From assembly GCF_003991135.1 (NCBI RefSeq), contig NZ_CP016379.1:1116001-1180000 (forward strand): DNA of 64,000 nucleotides, given 5' to 3'. Position 1 is the stretch's first letter. Each line of letters opens with the position of its first letter. The translations under genes and the position numbers were made by a program. The stretch comes from Anoxybacter fermentans. Lineage in GTDB: Bacteria; Bacillota; Halanaerobiia; DY22613. Positions 56,615 through 64,000 of the stretch are shown piece after piece. The notes below the pieces were generated by a model. That model made no database searches. It was given only the letters and a program-made list of their open reading frames with translations, and was not told the origin of the DNA.

Positions 56615-58945
56615 TTAACCCTTCACCTTCATTTGTTTTATCTCTCCCGTTTTTAATTTAACTTTTTTCTTGCAGTGATAGAATTCCAGATCATTTCCTT
56701 CAACTAAAGTATAATTAACCTGATCTTTCTTTACATAAACATTTAGTTTTCTACCACGGAAACGAATTGAAAACTGATAACCCGTCCACCCCTCAGGTAA
56801 ATAAGGGTTAAAATATAATTTTCCATCATATACCCTCATACCAGCAAAACCATTAATTACACACATCCATGACCCGGCCATACAGGCAGCATGAATTCCT
56901 TCATGGGTATTATTATTATAATCATCTAGATCAAGACGGGCTGTTTGCATAAAATAGTCATATGCGTCTTTTCTATAACCAATCTCAGATGCAATAATAC
57001 TATAAATACAGGCAGATAAAGAAGAATCATGAGTGGTTCTGGGTTCATAATAATCATAGTTGGCTTTTTTAGTCTTGAGATCAAAGAGATCTCCTAATAG
57101 GAACATCAATAATACTACATCAGCCTGTTTACAGATTTGATAACGCCAGATATTTAAAGGATGCCAATTTCTCACCAAAGGGATATCTTCTTCTGACAAA
57201 GAATCCACATCTAATTCTTCTTTATATAAGAAGGAATCATCTTGCGGATGGATTCCCAAATCTTCGTTAAATGGTAGATACATCTCATCAGCACAACGCT
57301 GCCAGTATTCAATCTCTTCAGATTTTAAACCAATTTTTTCTGCCAGTGCTTTAAATTTATCTGGATATTCTTCTTCCATCATTCTTGCTACCTTAACTCC
57401 CAGCTGTAAATTAAACCTGGCCATATAATTGGTGTAACAATTATTGTTAACACCGGGTTTATATTCATCGGGACCGCAGACTTCATTTATGCAGAATTTA
57501 TTTCCCTTTAGAGGAATAAAGCCTCCTCTATCTGCCCAACAGCGTGAAGTTTCAAAAATAATCTCTGCACCATAATTTAAGAGAAAATCTATATCATCGG
57601 TAGCTTCTACATATTTATGAATTGCATAAACAATAGCAGCATTAATATGATATTGGGTAGTAGAACCTTCAAAAAGTGCTGAAGCTTCATGACCGTTAAT
57701 AGTCCGCCAGGCATATAATGCTCCTCTATGCCCCATCAACTTTGCTTTTGCTCTTGCTTTGTCAAGAATATTGTAACGGTATAGAAGAAGTTTTTTAACA
57801 AATTCAGGTTGACTATATAAAAAGAACGGATTTACATATATTTCTGTATCCCAGAAATAGTGACCCTCATAATGTTCTCCAGTTAACCCTTTAGCTCCAA
57901 TACTTGTTCTTCCATCCCGACCACAGGATTGTAGAAGATGAAAAGCATTAAATCTAACACCTTGCTGTAAAGCCAGGTCTCCTTCTATTTTTACATCAAC
58001 TTCATTCCAATAGTCTTTAAGAAATTGATACTGCTTGTTAAGTAATATCTCAAACCCCTCTTTTTTCGCTTCACTGACTTCTCTTTTGACCACAGTTTCC
58101 AATTCCTCACGGGATACGTCCAGGTCAGTATAGAAACTTATATATTTTTCAAGCTGATAACTCTGGCCCTCTTTACCATACCAGATATATTTAATTGCAA
58201 TCTCGTTTTCTCTAGTTATATTCTCACACTCAAATGAGAAATCTTTAGCAGAGCTCTTAAAACAATGATCAATAGCAAAGGCAATAGCAATTTTAGTGTT
58301 ATTTGTCTCCTGAATAAGTAAACCTTGATCTTCATTTACTTCTGTTTTAACCACTTTTAAGGCCTTTTCACGTAAATGATGATAGTTTTGGACATCACCA
58401 TTCACTTCAGAGGAAAATATAAGCTGACCTGAAAAATTAAGAGGAGTTACAGAAAATTTAATTACTGCCCTATGTTGATCAGTTAAGGAAATACATCTTT
58501 GAATATCTACTGCAATTTTTCTTCCCTTTGGACTTGTCCATACCAACGTTCTTTGAAGAACTCCTCTTTTTAAATCCAGCACCCGCTGATATTCTTCGAG
58601 TTGGCCCTTCAGCATATCAAACCATTCATCTTCCACCTTTAACCGAATAATCTTCCAGTCAGCCAGATTAACCATAGTCTGGCCTACCTCAGGCATTTTG
58701 GGTATAAATTCACCATAGTATATGGGCTCTGATTCATAAACTCCATTAATATAAGTACCGGGAGTGGTAGTCTTAGGATCACCACTATACCCTTCCTCAA
58801 AAGTTCCTCTAAGTCCTATATATCCATTTCCTAAAGCAAAAATAGTTTCATTTCGATGATTATATTCAGGCCGAAATTCATCCTCTACGATCTTCCATTC
58901 ATGATATGGATAAATCGACTCTTTATTCTGATGATATTTCCGCAT
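56615..58945 (-). CDS. Glycoside hydrolase family 65 disaccharide phosphorylase
   Basis: Inverting alpha-glucoside phosphorylase (maltose, trehalose, kojibiose or nigerose type) that releases beta-glucose 1-phosphate. About 776 residues, the normal length. N-terminal beta-sandwich (about 1-265), then the (alpha/alpha)6 barrel with GHYFWDTEIYVNPFF and the catalytic Glu in NEVCGPDEYKPGVNNNCYTN, phosphate-binding region TTHDSSLSA, and a C-terminal beta sheet. ATG at 58945 sits 8 bases behind AGGAGG. The neighbouring beta-phosphoglucomutase converts the product to glucose 6-phosphate. The exact disaccharide is not determinable here. Confidence 0.92.
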   Translation of the reverse strand: MRKYHQNKESIYPYHEWKIVEDEFRPEYNHRNETIFALGNGYIGLRGTFEEGYSGDPKTTTPGTYINGVYESEPIYYGEFIPKMPEVGQTMVNLADWKIIRLKVEDEWFDMLKGQLEEYQRVLDLKRGVLQRTLVWTSPKGRKIAVDIQRCISLTDQHRAVIKFSVTPLNFSGQLIFSSEVNGDVQNYHHLREKALKVVKTEVNEDQGLLIQETNNTKIAIAFAIDHCFKSSAKDFSFECENITRENEIAIKYIWYGKEGQSYQLEKYISFYTDLDVSREELETVVKREVSEAKKEGFEILLNKQYQFLKDYWNEVDVKIEGDLALQQGVRFNAFHLLQSCGRDGRTSIGAKGLTGEHYEGHYFWDTEIYVNPFFLYSQPEFVKKLLLYRYNILDKARAKAKLMGHRGALYAWRTINGHEASALFEGSTTQYHINAAIVYAIHKYVEATDDIDFLLNYGAEIIFETSRCWADRGGFIPLKGNKFCINEVCGPDEYKPGVNNNCYTNYMARFNLQLGVKVARMMEEEYPDKFKALAEKIGLKSEEIEYWQRCADEMYLPFNEDLGIHPQDDSFLYKEELDVDSLSEEDIPLVRNWHPLNIWRYQICKQADVVLLMFLLGDLFDLKTKKANYDYYEPRTTHDSSLSACIYSIIASEIGYRKDAYDYFMQTARLDLDDYNNNTHEGIHAACMAGSWMCVINGFAGMRVYDGKLYFNPYLPEGWTGYQFSIRFRGRKLNVYVKKDQVNYTLVEGNDLEFYHCKKKVKLKTGEIKQMKVKG

Positions 58946-58963
58946 CACTTATTCCTCCTATTC

Positions 58964-59623
58964 CTACCTTTTTACCATCGTTTGGTATTGCTCTATATCA
59001 AAATCTCTTAAATCATTAATCATAACATCTGCACCTTTTAATGTTGAACTACCAACACCAACTGCAAACATTCCAGCTCTTTTAATTGCTTCAATCCCTG
59101 CCTGAGCATCTTCAACTCCAATACAGTATTCTGGAGCCAATCCAAGCCCCTTTGCAGCAGTAAGAAATATTTCCGGGTGAGGTTTACTGTTTTTGATAGT
59201 AGCAGCATCTACAATATAATCAAAATAATGCTCCACTTTGAGCTTCTTAATTACAAAAGAAGCATTTTTACTGGCTGAGGCCAAAGCAAGTTTATATCCA
59301 TGCTTCTTTAAACTTTCAAGTACCTCACCAGCACCCGGTAAAAGATCATCAGGAGTAATTTTCGCTATAAGTTCCTTATAATCAGCATTTTTCTCTTCTG
59401 CCAGTCTTTCTTTCTCTTCTTGCGTATAACTTTTATTAGATCTACTGAGAATAATATTCAATGATTCCATCCGGGAAACTCCCTTTAGTTTTTCATTAAA
59501 TTTACGATCAAAAGGAATTCCAAGTTTTTCAGCAAGACGTTTCCAGGCCTGATAATGATATTCTGCAGTATCGGTAATTACTCCATCCAGATCAAAAATT
59601 ACACCCTTAAAATATCCATCCAT
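58964..59623 (-). CDS. pgmB: Beta-phosphoglucomutase
   Basis: HAD-superfamily phosphomutase of 219 residues converting beta-glucose 1-phosphate to glucose 6-phosphate. HAD motif I FDLDGVITDTAEYH (nucleophile and acid/base Asp), motif II LASAS, Lys in TIKNSKPHPEIFL, and acidic motif GVEDAQAGIEA. The cap sequence KLKGVSRMESL is the specific beta-PGM signature. AGGAGG precedes the ATG. Coupled in function to the GH65 enzyme encoded downstream. Confidence 0.95.
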   Translation of the reverse strand: MDGYFKGVIFDLDGVITDTAEYHYQAWKRLAEKLGIPFDRKFNEKLKGVSRMESLNIILSRSNKSYTQEEKERLAEEKNADYKELIAKITPDDLLPGAGEVLESLKKHGYKLALASASKNASFVIKKLKVEHYFDYIVDAATIKNSKPHPEIFLTAAKGLGLAPEYCIGVEDAQAGIEAIKRAGMFAVGVGSSTLKGADVMINDLRDFDIEQYQTMVKR

Positions 59624-59625
59624 CT

Positions 59626-60606
59626 TTAAATCTCCTCCTTAGCCAGAATTTCTGCAGCCATCTCTGGTAAAACAGTATTAACTATAATTCCTCCACCTAT
59701 TTCAAAACCGGCCATTGTATTGAGTCGAGGGGCAATTTCTAAATGCCAGTGAAAATCAGTATATTCCGTAGAATTTACCGGGCCATTATGGATATAAAGA
59801 TTAAACGGAAAATCTCCCAGAACACGATAGAGTTTATTAAACACTTGCAAAATTACCCCTGCCAATTCTTCCAGATCATTATCAAGAATTTCTTCAAACT
59901 TTGCATTATGTTTCCGGGGCAAAATCCAGGTTTCATATGGAAACCGGGATGCATAAGGAGCTACAACCAGATATGAAGAAGAAAGAAAAATTTGACGATC
60001 CCCATTTATTTCGGTTTCTATTAGATCACAAAAGATACACCTTCCGGTATCCTGCTTATAAGTTTTAAAACCTACTAACTCTCTTTTTATACGTGGCGGT
60101 ATAAAAGGAGAAGCAATAACCTGAGAATGAGGATGATGTAATGACGCTCCACCCTTTTTTTGATAATTTTTGAAGATTAAAACATAAACTATTTTCTGTT
60201 TTTTACTTAACTTTTTATAACATCTCTTATAGGTCAATAAAAGATCAACCATCTCGCTTTGGTTCATCTTAAAAAAATTTATATTATGATCGGGATGCTC
60301 TACTATCACATTGTGATATCCAGATTGGTTTATTCCACAAAATAGCTCATTTTCAATCACACATTTAGTCTTTCCAGGAGCAAGGATAGGGAACTTATTG
60401 GCAAAAGTTCTGGTAACCCATTTACCCTCTCGATAAAGAGCATCAATTTGGGGAGGAGTTTTATCTTCATTACCAGGGCAGAAGGGACAGTTAGTAATAG
60501 AATCTGTTTCTGTCTCTTTTTCACACAAATCGGTTGGTCTTCTACTTCGACCCGCTGCTATAATTACTGATTCGTTTGTAATTGGATCAAACCTCATCTG
60601 AGTCAT
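59626..60606 (-). CDS. galT: Galactose-1-phosphate uridylyltransferase
   Basis: A 326-residue GalT, exchanging UMP between UDP-glucose and a hexose 1-phosphate. The active-site His is in HHPHSQV (HPH motif); zinc-type cysteines CPFCPG and CIFCDL are present. The fold and length match bacterial GalT family I, though such proteins can also act on glucose 1-phosphate with UTP (UDP-glucose formation). Located between the sucrose-phosphate-synthase-like gene (overlap 20 bases) and pgmB, which hints that it supplies UDP-glucose for that synthase. Confidence 0.9.
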   Translation of the reverse strand: MTQMRFDPITNESVIIAAGRSRRPTDLCEKETETDSITNCPFCPGNEDKTPPQIDALYREGKWVTRTFANKFPILAPGKTKCVIENELFCGINQSGYHNVIVEHPDHNINFFKMNQSEMVDLLLTYKRCYKKLSKKQKIVYVLIFKNYQKKGGASLHHPHSQVIASPFIPPRIKRELVGFKTYKQDTGRCIFCDLIETEINGDRQIFLSSSYLVVAPYASRFPYETWILPRKHNAKFEEILDNDLEELAGVILQVFNKLYRVLGDFPFNLYIHNGPVNSTEYTDFHWHLEIAPRLNTMAGFEIGGGIIVNTVLPEMAAEILAKEEI

Positions 60607-62074
60607 TTATTTTCCCCTCCCCAAAATAAAGTTCAGATAATCTTTTTAAACTAATTTCCCATCCGGTAATTTTCCTTTCAACATGCTCTCCGTTTTCTAA
60701 TAGTCTTTCTATAACCTCAAGATATCCGGAAGCAGTTTTATCCCAGGTATAACGGTTCTTTATTCTTTCCAAGCCAGCCTGCCTTATTTTTTGCCACTCC
60801 TTATGATTATCAATTAAACGCAGTAATCCCTCTGCTATCTCTTTTTCTGATTCAGGATTAATTAATACAGCAAATTCCTGCTTTCCATCAGAAAAACTCT
60901 CACTGGGTCCTCCATTTCTGGTAACTACAACCGGCAATCCACAAGCAGCAGCTTCCAAAGGAGCCAGGCCAAAAGGTTCGTAAAGGGCTGTTAAAGCAAA
61001 AATTCCACCTTTTTTGGCAAAATATCGATAACACTCTGCAAGCTCTTTTTGGCTTTCCAGATTTATAAAACATACATTGCCTCTTATTCCTTTTTTCTCA
61101 ATTGTTCTGATAATCTGCGCCAGTACCTGGCCTTCTACCCCTTCAAGTCTGGTATATTCCTGCCACGGATTCTCCATTCCTCTAACAATTATACATAGAT
61201 TTGCTTTTTCTAAAAGCTTTTGATTTCCCGCATAAGCCCTAACAAGACCAATGTGATTTTTCTTGGGATCTAAACGGCTGGAAGCAATAATACATGGAAA
61301 ATCCAAACGTTCCGGATTCAAATCTCGATGAAATGAAGTTTTTATTTTCTTCTCAATGTTCTGTTCACATTTTCCTGCACAGTCCGGATAAAAAATTTTA
61401 GTATTAACTCCCGGTGGAATCACAGCAAAACGCTTATCATCCTCTACATCAATAGCTCCTCTATATACATGGTGTGAATACTGCTTAAAACGTTCCATTC
61501 TGGTACTGACTATATTTACCGCCGAATTCGACATACAGATCCTTTCTGCCGGTATCCGATTGGTAAAATGATATATATCATTGAGTTCTCTGATATTTTC
61601 AGGAGTTGCACCCAATTTATCGAGTTTCTGGGCACCTAAAGAATGAGCAGTGAAGGTAAAAGGTACTCCCAACTTTTCCTTTAATAAAGCTCCGGCAAGA
61701 CCACCATCACCGTAATGAGTAGTTATAAAGTCTGGTTTACAGTTTTTCTCTTGATAATATTTACATATCCCATTCACATACTCATCAATATGTGGCCAGA
61801 GATCTTCTTTACGAAGAAACTTTTCTCCACCAAAGGAAATTCGTATAATCCTCAAGTTCTCGACTCCAGGATAGTAATCAATATGGGATTCAAAGCCAGG
61901 CCAGTCTGGATCAACAATTCTCCGAGTAAAAATATCTACCTTTATCCCCTGTCGTGCCATAGCTTGCGCTACTTCTTTTACATAAACCAACTGTCCACCA
62001 AAATCAGGATGTTCTGTCCAATACCTATCTTCTGGATCGAAATTACCTTGTGGATTAAGAAATGCGATTCTCAT
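60587..62074 (-). CDS. Sucrose-phosphate-synthase-like glycosyltransferase (GT4)
   Basis: Retaining GT-B enzyme of 495 residues. The start NPQGNFDPEDRYWTEHPDFG, then GGQLVYVKEVAQAMA and THYGDGGLAG, are typical of bacterial sucrose-phosphate synthases such as that of Halothermothrix orenii, from memory; the donor site E-x7-E lies in ALYEPFGLAPLEAAACGLPV. It would join UDP-glucose and fructose 6-phosphate (or an analogue such as mannosylfructose). Sucrose is a compatible solute in halophilic relatives. No dedicated phosphatase is in the window; the HAD protein nearby carries the beta-PGM signature instead. Confidence 0.87.
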   Translation of the reverse strand: MRIAFLNPQGNFDPEDRYWTEHPDFGGQLVYVKEVAQAMARQGIKVDIFTRRIVDPDWPGFESHIDYYPGVENLRIIRISFGGEKFLRKEDLWPHIDEYVNGICKYYQEKNCKPDFITTHYGDGGLAGALLKEKLGVPFTFTAHSLGAQKLDKLGATPENIRELNDIYHFTNRIPAERICMSNSAVNIVSTRMERFKQYSHHVYRGAIDVEDDKRFAVIPPGVNTKIFYPDCAGKCEQNIEKKIKTSFHRDLNPERLDFPCIIASSRLDPKKNHIGLVRAYAGNQKLLEKANLCIIVRGMENPWQEYTRLEGVEGQVLAQIIRTIEKKGIRGNVCFINLESQKELAECYRYFAKKGGIFALTALYEPFGLAPLEAAACGLPVVVTRNGGPSESFSDGKQEFAVLINPESEKEIAEGLLRLIDNHKEWQKIRQAGLERIKNRYTWDKTASGYLEVIERLLENGEHVERKITGWEISLKRLSELYFGEGKINDSDEV

Positions 62075-62100
62075 TTTATCACTCCAACTCCCTTTTTATA

Positions 62101-62970
62101 TTAGCCTTTAACAGCACCAGCAGTTAATCCAGCAACAATCCGTTTCTGGAAGATGAGAACCAATACAACCAGAGGAATCGTAACTATTACCGCTGCAGCC
62201 ATAATTTCCCCAAAAGGTATTTGACGTGAAACCTCACCAGTAAAGAGAGCGATAGCAACCGGTACAGTTCGAGCAGTCGGTTCAATTGAAGTAAATGTTA
62301 AAGCAAACAGATACTCATTCCAGGCTGCAATGAAGGATAACAATCCTGTTGTTACCAATGCAGGAGCTGTCAAAGGAAGTAAAATTTTGTAAAAAGTCTG
62401 AAATGGTGTCGCACCATCCACCTGTGCAGATTGTAAAAGCTCATTTGGTAAACTTTTAAAGAAAGAGGTCATAACCCATGTTGTAAATGGCAAGGTAAAA
62501 AGCATATATGATAATATCATACTTGGAATAGCTTTAATTCCTAAATGGTTAATAACTGCATATAAACCTGACAATACTGTTACCTGTGGGAACATTGTCA
62601 TAGCCAATATTAAATAAAGTGAGAGTGTTTTACCCTTAAATCGCAGCTTACCGAGAGCAAATGCAGAAACTGAACCAACAGCTAGTGCCAATAAAGTTGT
62701 TAACATGGAAACAATCGCACTATTGATCAGCCCACGAACAAATTTATCATTACTAAAAACCGCTCTATAATTCTGCAGTGTAGGAGCAAACTTATAAGTC
62801 TCCGGATCTCTAGGAACAAAAGTTGCAGGTGTCATCTGCAACTGAGCTTCTGATTTTAGTGATGAGTTAATTGCCCAATAGAAAGGGAATACCAGATAAA
62901 TGAAAATAATTATTACAAGAAGCCAGAATAATCCTTTCTTTATTACTTCAATTAATCCTTTATTTCTCAT
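62101..62970 (-). CDS. Carbohydrate ABC transporter permease, MalG-type
   Basis: Inner-membrane permease of 289 residues with six membrane helices. The cytoplasmic coupling motif is AQVDGATPFQTFYKILLPLTAP. It pairs with the MalF-type permease, whose gene overlaps it by 4 bases. The C-terminus FQKRIVAGLTAGAVKG is typical of MalG-family proteins. It takes up a sugar or oligosaccharide, presumably the disaccharide for the GH65 enzyme. Confidence 0.93.
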   Translation of the reverse strand: MRNKGLIEVIKKGLFWLLVIIIFIYLVFPFYWAINSSLKSEAQLQMTPATFVPRDPETYKFAPTLQNYRAVFSNDKFVRGLINSAIVSMLTTLLALAVGSVSAFALGKLRFKGKTLSLYLILAMTMFPQVTVLSGLYAVINHLGIKAIPSMILSYMLFTLPFTTWVMTSFFKSLPNELLQSAQVDGATPFQTFYKILLPLTAPALVTTGLLSFIAAWNEYLFALTFTSIEPTARTVPVAIALFTGEVSRQIPFGEIMAAAVIVTIPLVVLVLIFQKRIVAGLTAGAVKG

Positions 62971-64000
62971 TCTGTATCAACTCCCAGTAATTTCATATAA
63001 AGAACAGCAAAACCAAATATAATGATAAAGATGATTACACCAATTGCAGAAGCTAATCCCATAGCCCGATTACCAATCAATTGATAGTAATTATAGCTGG
63101 CCATTGAATAGGTTTTCTGGGCCAAAAGAACCTGGAAAATATCGAATACCCGCAAAGCATCCAGAGTACGAAAAACCAAAGCAACAGCTAATGATGGTTT
63201 TAATAGAGGCAATGTAATACTGAAGAATTGACGTATTGGACTTGCTCCATCAACTTTTGCTGCTTCATAAATACTTTTTGGTATAAGTTGTAAACCTGCC
63301 AGAATTAATAAAGCCATAAAGGGAGTTGTTTTCCATACATCTACGATAATCAAAGTCGGTAAAGCTATAGATTTATTACTCAAAAAAACCATATTTCCAT
63401 CACCAATACCCAGCTTTTCAAAGATCATATTAAAAAAACCAATCCGACTGGGTGCCAGCATAAACTCCCATATTCGGGCTGAAACTACTGTTATTACTGC
63501 CCATGGAACCAACATGGTTGCACGCATTATTCCGCGTCCTTTAAAATTACTGTTCATTACTAATGCGATTCCCAAACCAAGAATTGTCTCCGCTAAAACA
63601 GAAATTACCGTAAAACTAATTGTATTCCATATTGCTTGGATAAAATCCCTATCCGTTGCACCAATCACATATCGTTTACCAAATAAACTAAATTGAGTTA
63701 ATTCACGGTATCTTATTGGCTTACGGGGCAGTACCCTGATTGCACGTTCATAAAGTTTTTCACCAGTTCTTGGATCAATTTTCTGTTTACCCGTCTTTTC
63801 ATCAATAATAGGTGGTAATTCTTTAATCGTTATACTTAGCAATCTTTTATAATTATCAAAACCAATAAAATGAGTTTTTTCTCCACTAGCAAAAGTTTTA
63901 TCCGTAAAACTGGTATAAAAAACCTGTCCTAAGGGATAAAATGCGATAAGTGCTAAAATTATAAAAGTAGGTAAAAGTAAAGTATATGCCAGGCGTTGTT
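62967..64000 (-). CDS. Carbohydrate ABC transporter permease, MalF-type, 5' end outside window
   Basis: Permease of the MalF type. A Met at 63842 could open the frame, but the coding frame continues upstream to the window edge and adds the expected first membrane helix (LAYTLLLPTFIILALIAFYP) and a periplasmic segment (FYTSFTDKTFASGEKTHFIG), so the gene is longer than the ATG suggests and begins beyond 64000. The coupling loop AAKVDGASPIRQFFSITLPL lies in the C-terminal half. The loop from about residue 65 (numbered from the window edge) is long, as in MalF. Confidence 0.92.
   Translation of the reverse strand, partial: QRLAYTLLLPTFIILALIAFYPLGQVFYTSFTDKTFASGEKTHFIGFDNYKRLLSITIKELPPIIDEKTGKQKIDPRTGEKLYERAIRVLPRKPIRYRELTQFSLFGKRYVIGATDRDFIQAIWNTISFTVISVLAETILGLGIALVMNSNFKGRGIMRATMLVPWAVITVVSARIWEFMLAPSRIGFFNMIFEKLGIGDGNMVFLSNKSIALPTLIIVDVWKTTPFMALLILAGLQLIPKSIYEAAKVDGASPIRQFFSITLPLLKPSLAVALVFRTLDALRVFDIFQVLLAQKTYSMASYNYYQLIGNRAMGLASAIGVIIFIIIFGFAVLYMKLLGVDTE

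Noticed and set aside
58964-59623. Sucrose-phosphate phosphatase partner for the GT4 synthase
   Set aside because: The cap motif and neighbours fit beta-phosphoglucomutase.

Overview
This window looks like a chromosomal segment of a strictly anaerobic, low-GC Firmicute, most plausibly close to Halanaerobiales. The reasons are: strong AGGAGG ribosome binding sites, a Bacillus-type LexA/YneA/YneB SOS module, class III (oxygen-sensitive) ribonucleotide reductase, one-chain pyruvate:ferredoxin oxidoreductase, 2-oxoacid:ferredoxin oxidoreductase, many ferredoxin-type proteins, and a sucrose-phosphate-synthase-like enzyme that resembles the Halothermothrix orenii protein as I remember it. Taxonomy is an inference; there is no rRNA in the window.

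Layout. 1-1640: end of an ABC importer operon. 1.7-5.5 kb: an SOS region (lexA, divergent yneA-like gene, yneB-like serine recombinase) with LexA boxes inside the promoters, disturbed by hairpin repeats. 5.6-6.6 kb: a tyrosine recombinase. 6.6-21.6 kb: the metabolic core, with two glutamate dehydrogenases, then a 12-gene operon on the minus strand (korDABC, methylmalonyl-CoA mutase, meaB, epimerase, Na+-pumping methylmalonyl-CoA decarboxylase). Read in order it gives glutamate -> 2-oxoglutarate -> succinyl-CoA -> methylmalonyl-CoA -> propionyl-CoA, with reduced ferredoxin and a sodium gradient as energy products. 22.1-25.4 kb: anaerobic ribonucleotide reductase, with the glycyl-radical tail on its own 54-residue protein, plus its activase. 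25.5-33.7 kb: membrane proteins, an MFS and a MATE transporter, and NifJ. 33.8-34.3 kb: a five-gene tRNA operon (Gln, Lys, fMet, Phe, fMet). 34.4-35.8 kb: an intact ISL3-family insertion sequence with 8-bp target duplication. 35.9-43.1 kb: a broken LysE gene, an LmbE-type deacetylase, a LysM/M23 hydrolase, small unknown genes, three tandem M42 peptidases, trmL. 43.4-51.6 kb: a phospholipase-like/methyltransferase fusion, a FliK-like/FlhB-like pair, a SleB-like hydrolase, rtcB, a Lon-like protease with a frameshift. 51.8-56.1 kb: a TPR protein, then an acyl-CoA dehydrogenase with a ferredoxin-bearing EtfAB. 56.6-64 kb: a disaccharide uptake and phosphorolysis operon (ABC permeases, sucrose-phosphate-synthase-like enzyme, GalT, beta-phosphoglucomutase, GH65 phosphorylase).

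The most striking non-genic signal is one family of long-hairpin repeats. I see ten copies plus one remnant, 116-221 bp, with GATTAAACTGCAAAAAGCTA-type termini. Five copies are flanked by perfect 6-bp direct repeats, so this is a transposed MITE-like family. No gene in the window obviously mobilises it. Several genes carry single-base frameshifts in homopolymer runs (yneB-like, Lon-like); these may be programmed slippage, real mutations or sequencing errors, and the sequence alone does not decide.
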